64,000 bases of DNA from Nannocystis exedens (GCF_002343915.1 NZ_NETK01000001.1:2614001-2678000), one strand, 5' to 3'; positions 9,573 through 18,369 are shown, counted from the stretch's first letter. A program made the numbers and translations. The notes: generated by a model not told the origin, from the sequence alone.

Positions 9573-11741
9573 CTACGCCGTGTCGCGCTCACCCGGCAAC
9601 GTCCGGCCGCGTGAGGCGCCGCCCGCGTGCTGCACCGGCGCCTCGAACCACCGCGCCGGAGGTCCGTCCGGATCTCCGGGCACCGGCAGCTCGGCCTCTT
9701 GCAGCTCCACCGTGCTCAGCACCGTCACGTGCGGCGTTCCGCGGGCCAGCAGCAGCGCGAACACCGGCCGCGCCCGCGGCGAACAGACCACGATCGGCGG
9801 CGGCCCAACCTCGATCCTCCCGCCGACAACGTCGTTCTGCAGCGCGCGCCGGCGCCACGCCTGCCGCGAACGGGCGTCGAGCCCCAGCCGCAGCCCCCGC
9901 TCGCCGTGCACCGCCCGGGACAGCAGCGCCGCCTCCGCGTCACCCACCGGCCGCGTCCACGTCACGGGGCCGACGCGGGCGTGCGCGGCTACCACTTCAT
10001 GGACCCAGTGCGGCGCCAGCCGCTCGCGCAGCGCCGCCAGCCAGCGGCCCCGCTCGCTCGCTTGCCGCAGCAGCGGCTCGGACGCGACCGCGTCGAGCAG
10101 CGCCGCGAACTGCGGCAGCGGCACCCGCTCGCGCAGCAGCCCGCGCGTCAGCTCGAGCAGCTCGGCCGGCCCGACCGCCGCCAGCGCCTCCCGCGTGACC
10201 GCCGGCTCGCGCGCGCGGTGGGCCTCGAGCGCCGCCGCGATCGTATCCAGGTCGACCAGCGCCTCCGCCCCGCGCATCACCGCCCGAAACACCGCCGTCA
10301 CGACCCTGTCCTCCCAGCCATGTCCGTGAGGACCTGCGCGGTCGACCATGTCCTTGAAAACATCCACGACCGCTTCGCCCCCTCCTCCGCTCCGCTCCAG
10401 GCCTGCCCGCTCGACCGGGTGGAGCTTCCGCGCCCTCTCTGCCCGCGTGTCCGCGCTCCTCCCTTCCTGGTCGGTCGGGTCCTGGCGGACCTCTCGCGTC
10501 CCGCCGCCCGGCCGCCCTTCTCCTGTCTCGTCGGCCAGGTCGATCGCGGCGCGCGCGGCCGGCTCCTCCGCACGCTCGCCCAGGTCTTCCGGCGCGCTCA
10601 GCGCCCGCTCGCCGAGCCGCACCGCGAAGCTCGGCCCCGCCGTCGCCACGATCGGCGGCACCTCGACGCCCAGCGCCTCGCTGCAGCGGCGGCGCAGCTC
10701 GGCCAGCGGCCGGCGCAGCGCCTGCATGTCCTTTTCATCATGTCCCGGGAGACAGACCACAATTCGCCGCCCCGGTCGACTCCGCCGCCGCCGCGTCCAC
10801 CACGCCAGCGCCCCCAGCCCGGCCGCGGTGGCGCCGAACGCCGCCGTCGGCATCCCCGGCGCCAGCGCCAGCCCGGCCAGGAGCCCCGCCGGGGCCGCCA
10901 GCAGCTCCGGGGTCCACCACGTCGCGCGGCGGGTCGTCGGCTCCTCGCGGTCGACCCGCGCCACCAGCAGCGCCCCCGCGAGCCCGACCAACAGGGCCGG
11001 CACCTGGGCCAGCAGGCCGTCGCCGATCGCCAGCCGCCCGTACAGCTCGAGCGACGGCATCAGCCCGAGCCCGTCGCGCAGCCCGACGGCCACCCCCCCG
11101 ACCACGTTGATGCTCGTGAGCACCACCCCGAGGATCGCGTCGCCGCGGATGAACTTCGCCGCCCCGTCCATCGCCCCGTAGAAGTTGGAGCGCTCGCGCA
11201 GGCGGGCCCGCAGCCGCGACGCCTCGGCCGCCGAGATCGTTCCCGCCCGCAGGTCGGCCTCGATCGCCGCCTGGTGCCCTGGCAAGCCGTCCAGCGCGAA
11301 GCGGGCCGCGACCTCGGCGATCCGCTCGCCGCCGCGGGCCACCACCACGAACTGCACCACCGTCACGATCGCGAACACCACCGCCCCGACCAGCAGGTCG
11401 CCCTGGATCACCAGCGTCGAGAACGCCGCGATCACCTCGCCCGCGTCGGCGTCGCGCAGGATCAGCCGCGTCGTCGTCACGTTGAGCGCCATCCGCGTCA
11501 GCGTCATCAGCAGGATGAGCCGCGGGAACCCCAGCAGCTCCGCGCTGCGCCGCACCGTCACGCTCGCCACCAGCGCCGTCACCGAGCCCGCGAGGCTCAG
11601 CGTCAGCAGCAGGTCGACCAGCCACCGCGGCAGCGGCAACAGCGCGCAGACCACCGCCGCCAGCACCCACAGCACCAGCCCGTAGCCCGGCAGAACCGCC
11701 CAGAAATCCTGTCCGGAGCCCGCGGCTCGGCCGATGCGCAT
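9573..11741 (-). CDS. Orphan FlhA/SctV-family type III export gate protein
   Basis: 722 residues from the ATG at 11741 (a TTG at 11786 in the same frame is an alternative). The N-terminal half has about eight membrane helices with the family signature: LTRMALNVTTTRLIL, GERIAEVAARFALDGLPGHQ, then ERSNFYGAMDGAAKFIRGDAI, followed by INVVGG. The C-terminal cytosolic half is recognisable but divergent (LLELTRGLLRERVPLPQFAALLDAV; late PIVVCSPRARPVFALLL). This protein forms the nonameric gate of flagellar and injectisome export. No other type III gene is nearby. The linker between the halves (about residues 385-480) is unusually long, low complexity and carries in-frame hairpin repeats (10318-10375 and 10723-10755), so it looks expanded by repeat insertion. 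Confidence 0.82.
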   Translation of the reverse strand: MRIGRAAGSGQDFWAVLPGYGLVLWVLAAVVCALLPLPRWLVDLLLTLSLAGSVTALVASVTVRRSAELLGFPRLILLMTLTRMALNVTTTRLILRDADAGEVIAAFSTLVIQGDLLVGAVVFAIVTVVQFVVVARGGERIAEVAARFALDGLPGHQAAIEADLRAGTISAAEASRLRARLRERSNFYGAMDGAAKFIRGDAILGVVLTSINVVGGVAVGLRDGLGLMPSLELYGRLAIGDGLLAQVPALLVGLAGALLVARVDREEPTTRRATWWTPELLAAPAGLLAGLALAPGMPTAAFGATAAGLGALAWWTRRRRSRPGRRIVVCLPGHDEKDMQALRRPLAELRRRCSEALGVEVPPIVATAGPSFAVRLGERALSAPEDLGERAEEPAARAAIDLADETGEGRPGGGTREVRQDPTDQEGRSADTRAERARKLHPVERAGLERSGGGGEAVVDVFKDMVDRAGPHGHGWEDRVVTAVFRAVMRGAEALVDLDTIAAALEAHRAREPAVTREALAAVGPAELLELTRGLLRERVPLPQFAALLDAVASEPLLRQASERGRWLAALRERLAPHWVHEVVAAHARVGPVTWTRPVGDAEAALLSRAVHGERGLRLGLDARSRQAWRRRALQNDVVGGRIEVGPPPIVVCSPRARPVFALLLARGTPHVTVLSTVELQEAELPVPGDPDGPPARWFEAPVQHAGGASRGRTLPGERDTA
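10318..10375. repeat. Two repeat hairpins inside the FlhA/SctV-like gene
   Basis: CATGTCCGTGAGGACCTG followed at once by CCATGTCCTTGAAAACATCC. Both are imperfect copies of the family hairpin. They encode the DVFKDMVDRAGPHGHGW stretch of a linker that has no counterpart in ordinary FlhA proteins. Confidence 0.65.
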
Positions 11742-11866
11742 GGCCGCCCAGGCTAGCCGCGCGCGAACGCGCGCCAAGATCGGCAAGTGTTCAGTGCGAT
11801 TTCGCCCCTCGCCCGCCGCGGATCACTGCCGCAGGCACTTCACCGCCGCGGACCGCGGCGGCGCGC

Positions 11867-12796
11867 TCACTCGCTCTCGATGCAATAGAGCCGGAAGCGG
11901 TTGTCGCAGCTGCGCGGCGAGCACTGGGTCCAGTTGCCGTCGACCGCGCCGAAGGCCCCCATCAACCCCTGCCCTCGATCGGCCTGCCAATTGTTGCAGT
12001 TGGCCGCGTCGGCCGTGCCGTCGACGTGGGTGCCGGTCCACACGCCGTCGCTGCTCCCGCCGCACGACCGCATCAACCAGGGGATCTGCGCGCCCGTCTC
12101 GGTCACGTTGATCATGGCCATCAGCCCGCCGGTCGTGAACGCCGTCGAGTTGTTCGCCACCGGCACGCCGGTGACCAGCACGAACTCGCCGCTGAACGGG
12201 CTGATGCGGTCGATCGCGGCTACGCGGCCGTCCGACAGCCACGCCTTGAAATTGCGATCCTTGACCGTCGGGACCGCCGAGGCCTTCGCCAGCGCGTTGC
12301 AGCGCGCGTCGGCCTCTGCGAGCTTGCCCACCTCGAGCCCGCTGTACGTCGCGCTGGTGAGGAACACGAAGCGCTTCTGCTTGTCGGGCAGCTCGAGCTC
12401 GCAGCCGGCGCTGCAGCCGTCGCCGTCGACCTCGTTGCCGTCGTCGCACTCCTCCACCGGGAAATCGGCGGTCCCGTCGCCGCAGACGGTCCCCGTCGTC
12501 TCGTCGGTCGTCGTCGTGTCGGGCGTCGTCGTCGTCAGCGGCTCGGTCGACGTCACCGGCTCGGTCGTCGTCGTCGCCATCGACGTCACCGTCCCCGTCG
12601 GCCCCGTCGTCGGCGCCGCGCCGGTGCTCGTGCTCGTGCCGGCCTCCGTCGTCTCCGGCCCGGCCGTCGCCTCGGTCGTCGCCGCGCTCGTCTCGCTGCT
12701 CGTCGCGCCGCCGTCGACCCCGGCCGGCGAGAAGCAACCGGAGGCTGCGAGGACGACGATCAGGACCTGCGACCGCGCGAACGACACCGGCCGCAC
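11867..12796 (-). CDS. Thr-rich lipoprotein with Cys-rich (DUF4215) and DUF1554 domains
   Basis: 309 residues from GTG 12796; a GTG at 12787 is an alternative that sits 7 bases after a TAGAGT hexamer (12800-12795). Signal and lipobox: VLIVVLAASGC. Then a Thr/Ser/Pro-rich spacer of about 75 residues, one Cys-rich repeat (VCGDGTADFPVEECDDGNEVDGDGC), and a C-terminal domain FVFLTSATYSG...ADARCNALA...FKAWLSD...FRLYCIESE, which matches DUF1554, a lectin-like extracellular domain. Predicted surface or outer-membrane lipoprotein. Three more members of this architecture lie at 36.8-40.7 kb. It stands alone here; ligand unknown. Confidence 0.82.
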   Translation of the reverse strand: MRPVSFARSQVLIVVLAASGCFSPAGVDGGATSSETSAATTEATAGPETTEAGTSTSTGAAPTTGPTGTVTSMATTTTEPVTSTEPLTTTTPDTTTTDETTGTVCGDGTADFPVEECDDGNEVDGDGCSAGCELELPDKQKRFVFLTSATYSGLEVGKLAEADARCNALAKASAVPTVKDRNFKAWLSDGRVAAIDRISPFSGEFVLVTGVPVANNSTAFTTGGLMAMINVTETGAQIPWLMRSCGGSSDGVWTGTHVDGTADAANCNNWQADRGQGLMGAFGAVDGNWTQCSPRSCDNRFRLYCIESE

Positions 12797-12841
12797 TCTA
12801 CTCGACGCCCGTCGCCCCGCGCCAGTCGCGGACCCGCGCCC

Positions 12842-13582
12842 TCACGCGGGCGCGCGCCAGACCCCGCGCAACGCCAGCGTCGCCGGCGGCTGGATCGCCT
12901 CGTGGTGCAGCTTGCCGAACAGCTGGAACAAGTTGAACACCACCAGCGTCGCGAACGCCCCCAGCTTGCTCACCGTCCCGAACACCGGCGGCCACAGACA
13001 CAGCGCGGTGCAAACACCCGCGACCCCCACGAGCCCCGCCACCAGCGCCGCCGTCAGCCCCACCGCCTTGCGCCGCCACCCTCGCGGGTCCGCGTCGGCG
13101 ATCAGCGTGCCGTCTGGCCCTTGGGACAGCCACACCCGATCGCCTGTCCCGATGGACACCTCGACCGCGCGCGTCCACCCGGCCGCGCGGGTCGCCGCCG
13201 GCCGCGCGGCCGCGAACGCCTCCGCGCCCGGGCAGGCCGCCGCCGCCCGCTGCCGCGCCCGCCCGACCCACACCGTCCCGCCGGCCAGCCCGACCCGCTC
13301 GGACCCGACCGCCACCACCCCGCCGAGCACCTCGCCCTCGTACGCGCGGTCGTGGAACCAGATCGCCGCGTCGCCCTTCGAGCGGCCGACCTGGCGCACC
13401 CGGTGGATCGCCACCTGCCCCTCGGGACCTGTCCCTTCGACCACCACGCCGACCCGCGCCCGCGCGCCCCAGCGCCGCACCAGCCGCGCGCACTCGCCCC
13501 AGCCGGCCGCCGCGATCAGCAGCGTGTTGAGCCAGAAGATCGCCAGCGCCGCGTACGCCAGCGCCGCCGAGAAGCCGGTCAC
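12842..13582 (-). CDS. Membrane protein of unknown function, translationally coupled to a desaturase
   Basis: 246 residues. One hydrophobic helix at the N-terminus (about 5-27) and two near the C-terminus (about 170-215) flank a soluble domain of about 130 residues with an even spread of Val/Gly/Arg; this resembles E3-ligase-like BAM-type membrane proteins in overall shape only, and I do not recognise the family. The GTG start overlaps the stop of the upstream desaturase by 4 bases (GTGA), so the two are made together. Three members of the hairpin repeat family lie in the gene (near 13112, 13146 and 13425) and are translated. Confidence 0.65.
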   Translation of the reverse strand: MTGFSAALAYAALAIFWLNTLLIAAAGWGECARLVRRWGARARVGVVVEGTGPEGQVAIHRVRQVGRSKGDAAIWFHDRAYEGEVLGGVVAVGSERVGLAGGTVWVGRARQRAAAACPGAEAFAAARPAATRAAGWTRAVEVSIGTGDRVWLSQGPDGTLIADADPRGWRRKAVGLTAALVAGLVGVAGVCTALCLWPPVFGTVSKLGAFATLVVFNLFQLFGKLHHEAIQPPATLALRGVWRAPA

Positions 13583-14586
13583 GCGGCCGCCCCTTCCGGC
13601 CCCGACTGCTCGCGCGCCGCCTGCTGCTCGGCCGCCGCGCGCCGACTGGCCCGCGCCAGCTGCTCCGCCTCACCGCCGTCGCGCACCCGCATCACCGGCC
13701 GGCGCCGCGGCAGCAGGAACGTGCGCAGCAGGTACAGCACCATGCTCGGCTCGTCGAGGCGCGGCTCGATGCGCGGCGCGACCTCGCGGCGGTGGGCCTC
13801 GGCCAGCTCGCTCCAGTGCAGGCCGGCGCGGTTGTGGTGGATCGTGTGGTAGCCGTTGTTGCACATGATCCAGTTGAACCACTTGCCGACGAAGTTGCGC
13901 GAGTGGTTGTACTCGCTCGACGGGTCGGTCGCGTCGTGCTGGATCAGGTTGATGCGGAGGATGCAGCGCGCGCCGTACAGCTGCGGCAGGACGATGAACA
14001 GCAGCGCGCCCCAGAAGTCGTGGAGCAGCGCCGCCCCGGTCAGCCCGAACGCGACGACCAGCTCCGTCGTGTACTGGCGCGTAAACCCCTGCTGCTTCGT
14101 CACCTGGGCCCAGCGGCCGACCCCCGCGAACGTGTTGGGCCCGGCGATGTTGGGGAAGTGGATCAGGTTGAGCAGGTGCCAGCGGAACGCCACGTGCGAC
14201 GGGTCGGCCCAGTCGGGCTGGCCGTCGTCGGCGAAGTGGTGGTGCACCAGGTTGTGCGCCGGGACGTTGGCCGAGGCCGGGTAGAGCGCGCCGAAGCTCA
14301 GCACGCTGCGCCAGATCAGGTTGAGCCGGTGCGAGTGGAAGATCCCGCGGTGCATGTGATTGTGGATCACGACCGCGTTGAGGAAGCTCAGCAGGCACGC
14401 CAGCACGAACGGCAGCGGGTGGCGCCACGCCGGCACGAAGTACATCAGCCCGAGGAGGCCCAGGTACGCGCCGACGATCCCGACCTGCCGCCACTCGGTC
14501 GGATGGCGCACGAGCCAGGTCTCGCGCTCGCGCTCGCGCTCGTGCGCAGCCGGCTTCGCACCGGCGGCTTCGCCCTGAGAGGCCAT
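13579..14586 (-). CDS. Fatty acid desaturase family membrane protein (1)
   Basis: 335 residues with four or more membrane helices and histidine clusters of the di-iron desaturase superfamily: HNHMHRG (about residue 75), HNLVHHH (about 110), QHDATD (about 218) and HTIHHNRAGLHW (about 247). These would bind the di-iron centre that introduces a double bond or hydroxyl into a fatty acyl or lipid chain. The N-terminus is charged (HERERERETW) and the C-terminus is a basic Ala/Arg-rich tail. It is divergent from a second desaturase gene (14709-15554), with both promoters in about 120 bases, and coupled to the membrane protein downstream. Substrate not predictable. Confidence 0.87.
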   Translation of the reverse strand: MASQGEAAGAKPAAHERERERETWLVRHPTEWRQVGIVGAYLGLLGLMYFVPAWRHPLPFVLACLLSFLNAVVIHNHMHRGIFHSHRLNLIWRSVLSFGALYPASANVPAHNLVHHHFADDGQPDWADPSHVAFRWHLLNLIHFPNIAGPNTFAGVGRWAQVTKQQGFTRQYTTELVVAFGLTGAALLHDFWGALLFIVLPQLYGARCILRINLIQHDATDPSSEYNHSRNFVGKWFNWIMCNNGYHTIHHNRAGLHWSELAEAHRREVAPRIEPRLDEPSMVLYLLRTFLLPRRRPVMRVRDGGEAEQLARASRRAAAEQQAAREQSGPEGAAA

Positions 14587-14708
14587 CGCCGCGGCACCAT
14601 ACTGCGCGCGCGGGACGGCCTCAATCTTCGCGCGCGTGGGGACAATCTCGACGGGCCCCGGCGCGCGTGATATCCCTGCCCCCGCGCCCGTCCGCGCCCG
14701 TCTGCACC

Positions 14709-15554
14709 GTGACCGCTCACACCGGCATCGCCACCAACCTGTCCACGTGGCTCACCGCGCAGCCCTCGGTCCAGTACCGCAGGAACCCGTGGTTCTACTT
14801 CCTGTACGACGGGGCGTACCTGCTGGCCTTCCTCGCCCTCGACGCCTGGATCCTCGCCACCGGGCAGGGGCCGCTGGTCGAGTGGCAGGGGTGGTACCTC
14901 GCCCTGCTGCCGCTCGTCATCTACGTCCACATCCTGCTCAACGTCTTCATCCACAACTGCTGCCACGGCAACTTCCCGCGGCCGATCAACCGCCTGATCG
15001 GCGAGATCGCCGGCGTCCTCGTGATCACCCGCTACGCCTCGTGGGAGATCATCCACCAGCGTCATCACCGCTACTCCGACGACCCCGAGCGCGACCCGCA
15101 CCACGTGATGCCGAGCTTCTGGCGCTTCCTCGCCCGGACGATGCTCGTCAACGTCGAGAAGCAGCTGCAGAACCAGGCCTACGACCAGTTCGGCGACACC
15201 CCCGAGATGCGCCGGCGCGAGCAGCTGCGCAGCGTCCTCAGCTTCTCGGTCATGATCCCGCTCAACCTCGCGTTCTGGCTGCTGCTCGGCCCCGAGGCCT
15301 TCCTCATGCTGTGGCTGCCCGCCCAGGCCGTCGGCTGGGTCCACGTCGCCCACTTCAACTGGGCCACCCACAACGCCCAGTCGCCGACCGGCGACTACAA
15401 GCCGGTCAACCTCGACCACGGCCTCTACTGGCTCGGCAACCGCATCTGGTTCGGCCTCTACATGCACGCCAACCACCACAAGCGGGCCAACATCTTCAAC
15501 CCGGCCAAGATGGAGCAGGTCCTGGCCCGCCGCGCCGCCGCCCGCGCGCAGTGA
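14709..15554 (+). CDS. Fatty acid desaturase family membrane protein (2)
   Basis: 281 residues from GTG 14709 (MTAHTGIATNLSTWL); an in-frame GTG at 14667 would add 14 residues with no membrane or motif content. Histidine boxes: HNCCHGNF, HQRHHRYSDDPERDPHH, HFNWATHN and HANHHKRANIF, the di-iron ligand set of the desaturase/hydroxylase superfamily, similar in layout to beta-carotene hydroxylase/ketolase and alkane or sterol desaturase relatives. Hydrophobic helices lie between them. It shares no close similarity with the divergent desaturase, so this is not a recent duplication. It is followed by a hairpin cluster and a convergent lipocalin-type gene. Confidence 0.85.
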   Translation: MTAHTGIATNLSTWLTAQPSVQYRRNPWFYFLYDGAYLLAFLALDAWILATGQGPLVEWQGWYLALLPLVIYVHILLNVFIHNCCHGNFPRPINRLIGEIAGVLVITRYASWEIIHQRHHRYSDDPERDPHHVMPSFWRFLARTMLVNVEKQLQNQAYDQFGDTPEMRRREQLRSVLSFSVMIPLNLAFWLLLGPEAFLMLWLPAQAVGWVHVAHFNWATHNAQSPTGDYKPVNLDHGLYWLGNRIWFGLYMHANHHKRANIFNPAKMEQVLARRAAARAQ

Positions 15555-15635
15555 GCCGCCGCCGCCGCGGGCATGCTCTTCGGGGCATGCCCGTTCGCGC
15601 ATGTTCGGATGAGCATGTCCCTTCGAACATGCCCT
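15555..15635. repeat. Hairpin cluster between convergent genes
   Basis: Four overlapping palindromic pieces in 80 bases (GGGCATGCTCTTCGGGGCATGCCC, CGCATGTTCGGATGAGCATGTCC, CTTCGAACATGCCCTTC), members of the ACATGTCC family with CATGCCC variants. The position between two converging stops suggests it may serve as a bidirectional terminator or transcript-stabilising structure. Confidence 0.6.
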
Positions 15636-16643
15636 TCAGGCCACCACCGTCACCCCGTGCCCGGCCTCGTCGGTCAGCACCTCGAAGGCCGCGCGATCGC
15701 TGCGCAGCTCGACCAGCGGCCGCCCCGGCCGGCGCACGCGCAGCTCGCAGCGGGCGATCTTGCTGTTGAGGCAGGTCTTGACCCCGCCGGGCGGGTTCGC
15801 GTACGCCAGCCCGACGAAGGCCTGCCGCGGGGCCCAGATCCGGGCCTCGACCGCGACCTCCCGCGTCTGCGACGAGAGCCGCCACTCGAACTCGGCGCCG
15901 CCGACCGCCACCTCGCCGCGGGCCCGCGCCGCCTGCCACAGCGAGTTGAGCGCGATCTGCTCGCCCTCGTGGCGCAGCACCAGCAGCGTCATCGGCGGCG
16001 TCCACAGCGGCCCGAGCCTGACCCGCGCCGTCGCGCACTCGAGGAAGCTGTCCGGCGCGCCGTCGAAGCCGGCCACCTGGCCCCACGCATAGCGGTCGGT
16101 GTGGCGCGCGCCCCAGTTGTGCGACTGGCTGCCGACCCACCCGTCGATCGCGTGCGCCTCGCCGTCGACCGTGACCGTGCCGGTGAACACCGCGTTCGGC
16201 GACCCGACCAGCGACTTTGCCTTGGGGAACCCGCCGCCGTAAAGGTTGGCCGGCAGCAGCAGCAGCGGCGGCTCGGGGCTCTCGTACGTCAGCTCCCACG
16301 CGAACGCGTGCGCCGCCCCGGCCGCCGCCCCGCGCAGCCCGCGGGCGTCGAGCGTGGCCTCGCCGACGCGCACGTCCAGGCGATCGCGGGCGAACGCGCA
16401 GCGCTCCCACGGCACGGTCTGCTTGGCCGCGGCGATGACCCCGCGCTCGCCGTCGAACCAGATCGCCCACAGCTCGCCGACCGCCCGCTCCGGCTGTCCT
16501 TTGGGACAGAACACGGTGTAGCGGATCCACCACGCCAGCGGCCGCGTCGGGTGGTTGGCCCGCTGGAAGTAGCTCTCGTAGTGCCCCGCCGGCGAAGCAG
16601 GATCGAAGCGGCAGGCGTTCCAGCGGTCGCGGTCGACAGGCAC
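15636..16643 (-). CDS. AttH/hydroxyneurosporene-synthase-like (lipocalin-fold) protein
   Basis: 335 residues from GTG 16643 (MPVDRDRWNACRFDP); the frame is open upstream but the extra Arg-rich N-terminus is implausible. The body has the Trp-rich beta-strand pattern of the AttH/CrtC/tocopherol-cyclase group: GHYESYFQRANHPTRPLAWWIRY near residue 15, GELWAIWFD, and GWVGSQSHNWGARHTDRYAWGQVAGF in the second half, with paired lipocalin-like barrels expected. Members act on or bind hydrophobic molecules such as carotenoids and quinones. The nearby desaturases fit a lipid or isoprenoid theme, but this is inference. A repeat hairpin (16495-16508) is translated as part of FCPKGQP. Confidence 0.65.
   Translation of the reverse strand: MPVDRDRWNACRFDPASPAGHYESYFQRANHPTRPLAWWIRYTVFCPKGQPERAVGELWAIWFDGERGVIAAAKQTVPWERCAFARDRLDVRVGEATLDARGLRGAAAGAAHAFAWELTYESPEPPLLLLPANLYGGGFPKAKSLVGSPNAVFTGTVTVDGEAHAIDGWVGSQSHNWGARHTDRYAWGQVAGFDGAPDSFLECATARVRLGPLWTPPMTLLVLRHEGEQIALNSLWQAARARGEVAVGGAEFEWRLSSQTREVAVEARIWAPRQAFVGLAYANPPGGVKTCLNSKIARCELRVRRPGRPLVELRSDRAAFEVLTDEAGHGVTVVA
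16495..16508. repeat. In-gene copy of the TGTCC-N4-GGACA hairpin
   Basis: TGTCCTTTGGGACA inside the AttH-like gene, in phase with the frame. Confidence 0.65.
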
Positions 16644-16846
16644 GGCGCGAGGGTGCCGCGAGCGCTCGCCGCTGTCCACGGCATACCGCGAGCGTCGACC
16701 TCGAAGTCGTCGCGACGCCCCGCCGCTCTGCCTCACGCCTCGCAGCGAGCTCGCGACGAGCCCGCGTCGCACCACCGTCGCCGAGGCTCGTCGGCGAGCC
16801 GGCGATCTTGCCGCGTGCGGCCGGCGCCTGCCGCGTCGCTGGTCAA

Positions 16847-17722
16847 ATGCCGCGATTTTTGGCACCACTGCACCCAGTGGCCCTGGCGCCTCAGCTCGCG
16901 GTCGTCGCCTGGCTCGCCCTCGCCGCGGCCCCGCTCGAGCTGCACACCGACGCCGTCGACCGTCGCCTCACCGAGGCCGGCCTGCGCGCCCGCGTCGGCG
17001 ACGACCTCGACACCTGGACGATCCGCGTCCGCGGCGGCCCGCACGAGCGTGAACTCGCCGTCCGCCTCCGCGGCCCCGACGGCGCCACGCGCACGCGCCG
17101 GCTGGTCCTCGCCGGCGACACCCGCGAAGACCGCAGCCGCGAACTCGCCGCCAGCCTCACCCTCCTCATGGATGAGGCCCCGCCCCCCCTGCGCGGGGAC
17201 AGGCCTGCGACACCTCCACCCGCCCCCCTGCGCCCGTCTCCGCCTCCTTTACAAGGTTGGCTCGGCCTCGGACCGCGCATCGAGGTCGGGTCCGGCTCGG
17301 TCGAGGGCGGCGCCGACGTGATGGGCGGCGCCTGGCTGCTGCGCGATCACCTGCAACCGATCGCCAGCCTCGGCTTCGGGGGCACCGCGCCCGAGGACGT
17401 GTCGGTGTTCCACCTCCGCTTCGGCGGCGGACTGGCCGCTGGCGCCTCGCTGCTCAAACGGCAGATCTGGCTCGGAGGACATGTCCTCGCGCACGCCCTG
17501 CGGTCGCGTGTCCGCGATCTCCGTCACAACGACGTCGACTGGACGTCGTCGACGGAGATCGGCGCGACCTTGCAATACCGCGGTCGGCGCGTGTTCCTCG
17601 GCGCCCGCACGGGGGTCGATCTCGTCTCGCCGTCGCGGTCGGTGGCGGGCCACGGGGCGCGGTTCCGGCGCGGCCCGGCGCAGTGGATGCTCGGCCTCGT
17701 CATCGGCGTCATCTTCGGCTGA
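16847..17722 (+). CDS. Probable exported outer-membrane-type protein of unknown function
   Basis: 291 residues from ATG 16847. The first 40 residues hold a hydrophobic segment (QLAVVAWLALAAAPLELH) that looks like a signal peptide. About residues 30-110 form a small mixed domain, then a Pro-rich linker (PPPAPLRPSPPPLQ), then about 160 residues of Gly-rich amphipathic strands (LGPRIEVGSGSVEGGADVMGG, LRFGGGLAAGASLL, YRGRRVFLGARTGVDL) that suggest a small beta barrel. An exact GGACATGTCC palindrome lies at 17477-17486. The ECF sigma gene starts 71 bases downstream, so it may belong to the same regulatory unit. Family not recognised. Confidence 0.65.
   Translation: MPRFLAPLHPVALAPQLAVVAWLALAAAPLELHTDAVDRRLTEAGLRARVGDDLDTWTIRVRGGPHERELAVRLRGPDGATRTRRLVLAGDTREDRSRELAASLTLLMDEAPPPLRGDRPATPPPAPLRPSPPPLQGWLGLGPRIEVGSGSVEGGADVMGGAWLLRDHLQPIASLGFGGTAPEDVSVFHLRFGGGLAAGASLLKRQIWLGGHVLAHALRSRVRDLRHNDVDWTSSTEIGATLQYRGRRVFLGARTGVDLVSPSRSVAGHGARFRRGPAQWMLGLVIGVIFG
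17477..17486. repeat. In-gene GGACATGTCC palindrome
   Basis: Perfect 10-base palindrome within the outer-membrane-type gene; core of the repeat family. Confidence 0.6.
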
Positions 17723-17777
17723 GCGGACTTGGATTCGCGGCGACCGACACGGTCTATAGCTGCGTGCTCACCTCCGC

Positions 17778-17783
17778 TACACT
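17778..17783 (+). promoter_or_regulatory. -10-like TACACT before the ECF sigma gene
   Basis: TACACT lies 10 bases before the sigma-factor ATG, the same hexamer as upstream of bcp. No clear -35 was found. Confidence 0.35.
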
Positions 17784-17793
17784 CTGGCCGGCC

Positions 17794-18369
17794 ATGACGC
17801 CGCGTGCCGCAGTCAGGGACGTGGAGAGCGCTGCCGTCCTGGCAGCCGCCCAGGACGGCGACCGGGCCGCCCAGGCCGCGATCTTCGAGGCCTACAAGGA
17901 TCGGGTCGCTCGCCAGGTGTTCCGCATGACCGGCGACGCGTCGTCGGTCGACGACCTGGTCCAGGAGGTCTTCATCTCCGCCTTCTCGGCGATCGGCCGC
18001 TTCCGCGGCGACGCCCAGCTCGGCACTTGGCTCTACACCATCGCCGCCAACCGCGTGCGCAACTGGTGGGACTCGCAGCGTCGCCGCCGTCGCCGCGAGG
18101 ACATCGCCTCGGCCCGCGCCGGCGACGACCCCGTGGCCACCCCCGAGGCCGACTTCGAGGCGACGCAGCAGCGCGAGCGCCTCTATCGCGCCCTGGGTGA
18201 GTTGCCTGACAAGCTGCGCGAATCCTTCGTCGCCCGCGCGATCGAGGGCATGAATTTGCACGAGGCGTCGGCCGCTCTCGGCGTCCCGATCAGCACTGTC
18301 TCTTACCGCACCCGCCGCGCCGAGCAGCTGCTCTGCGCGGCCCTGGGGATCCCCTGGAGGGACGAATGA
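17794..18369 (+). CDS. RNA polymerase sigma factor, ECF type
   Basis: 191 residues. Region 2 spans about residues 25-95 with the core-binding and -10-recognition pattern VDDLVQEVFISAFSAIGRFRGDAQLGTWLYTIAANRVRNWWDSQRR (split by helices), and region 4 spans about 130-185 with the helix-turn-helix EGMNLHEASAALGVPISTVSYRTRRAEQLL. There is no region 1 or 3, as expected for extracytoplasmic-function sigma factors. Its last four bases (ATGA) overlap the start of the next gene, which encodes a membrane-anchored protein likely to be its regulator. Target promoters cannot be assigned. Confidence 0.92.
   Translation: MTPRAAVRDVESAAVLAAAQDGDRAAQAAIFEAYKDRVARQVFRMTGDASSVDDLVQEVFISAFSAIGRFRGDAQLGTWLYTIAANRVRNWWDSQRRRRRREDIASARAGDDPVATPEADFEATQQRERLYRALGELPDKLRESFVARAIEGMNLHEASAALGVPISTVSYRTRRAEQLLCAALGIPWRDE

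Noticed and set aside
9573..11741. Flagellar operon
   Set aside because: Only one FlhA-type gene is present; the neighbours are tryptophan catabolic genes and no other flagellar or secretion gene is in the window.
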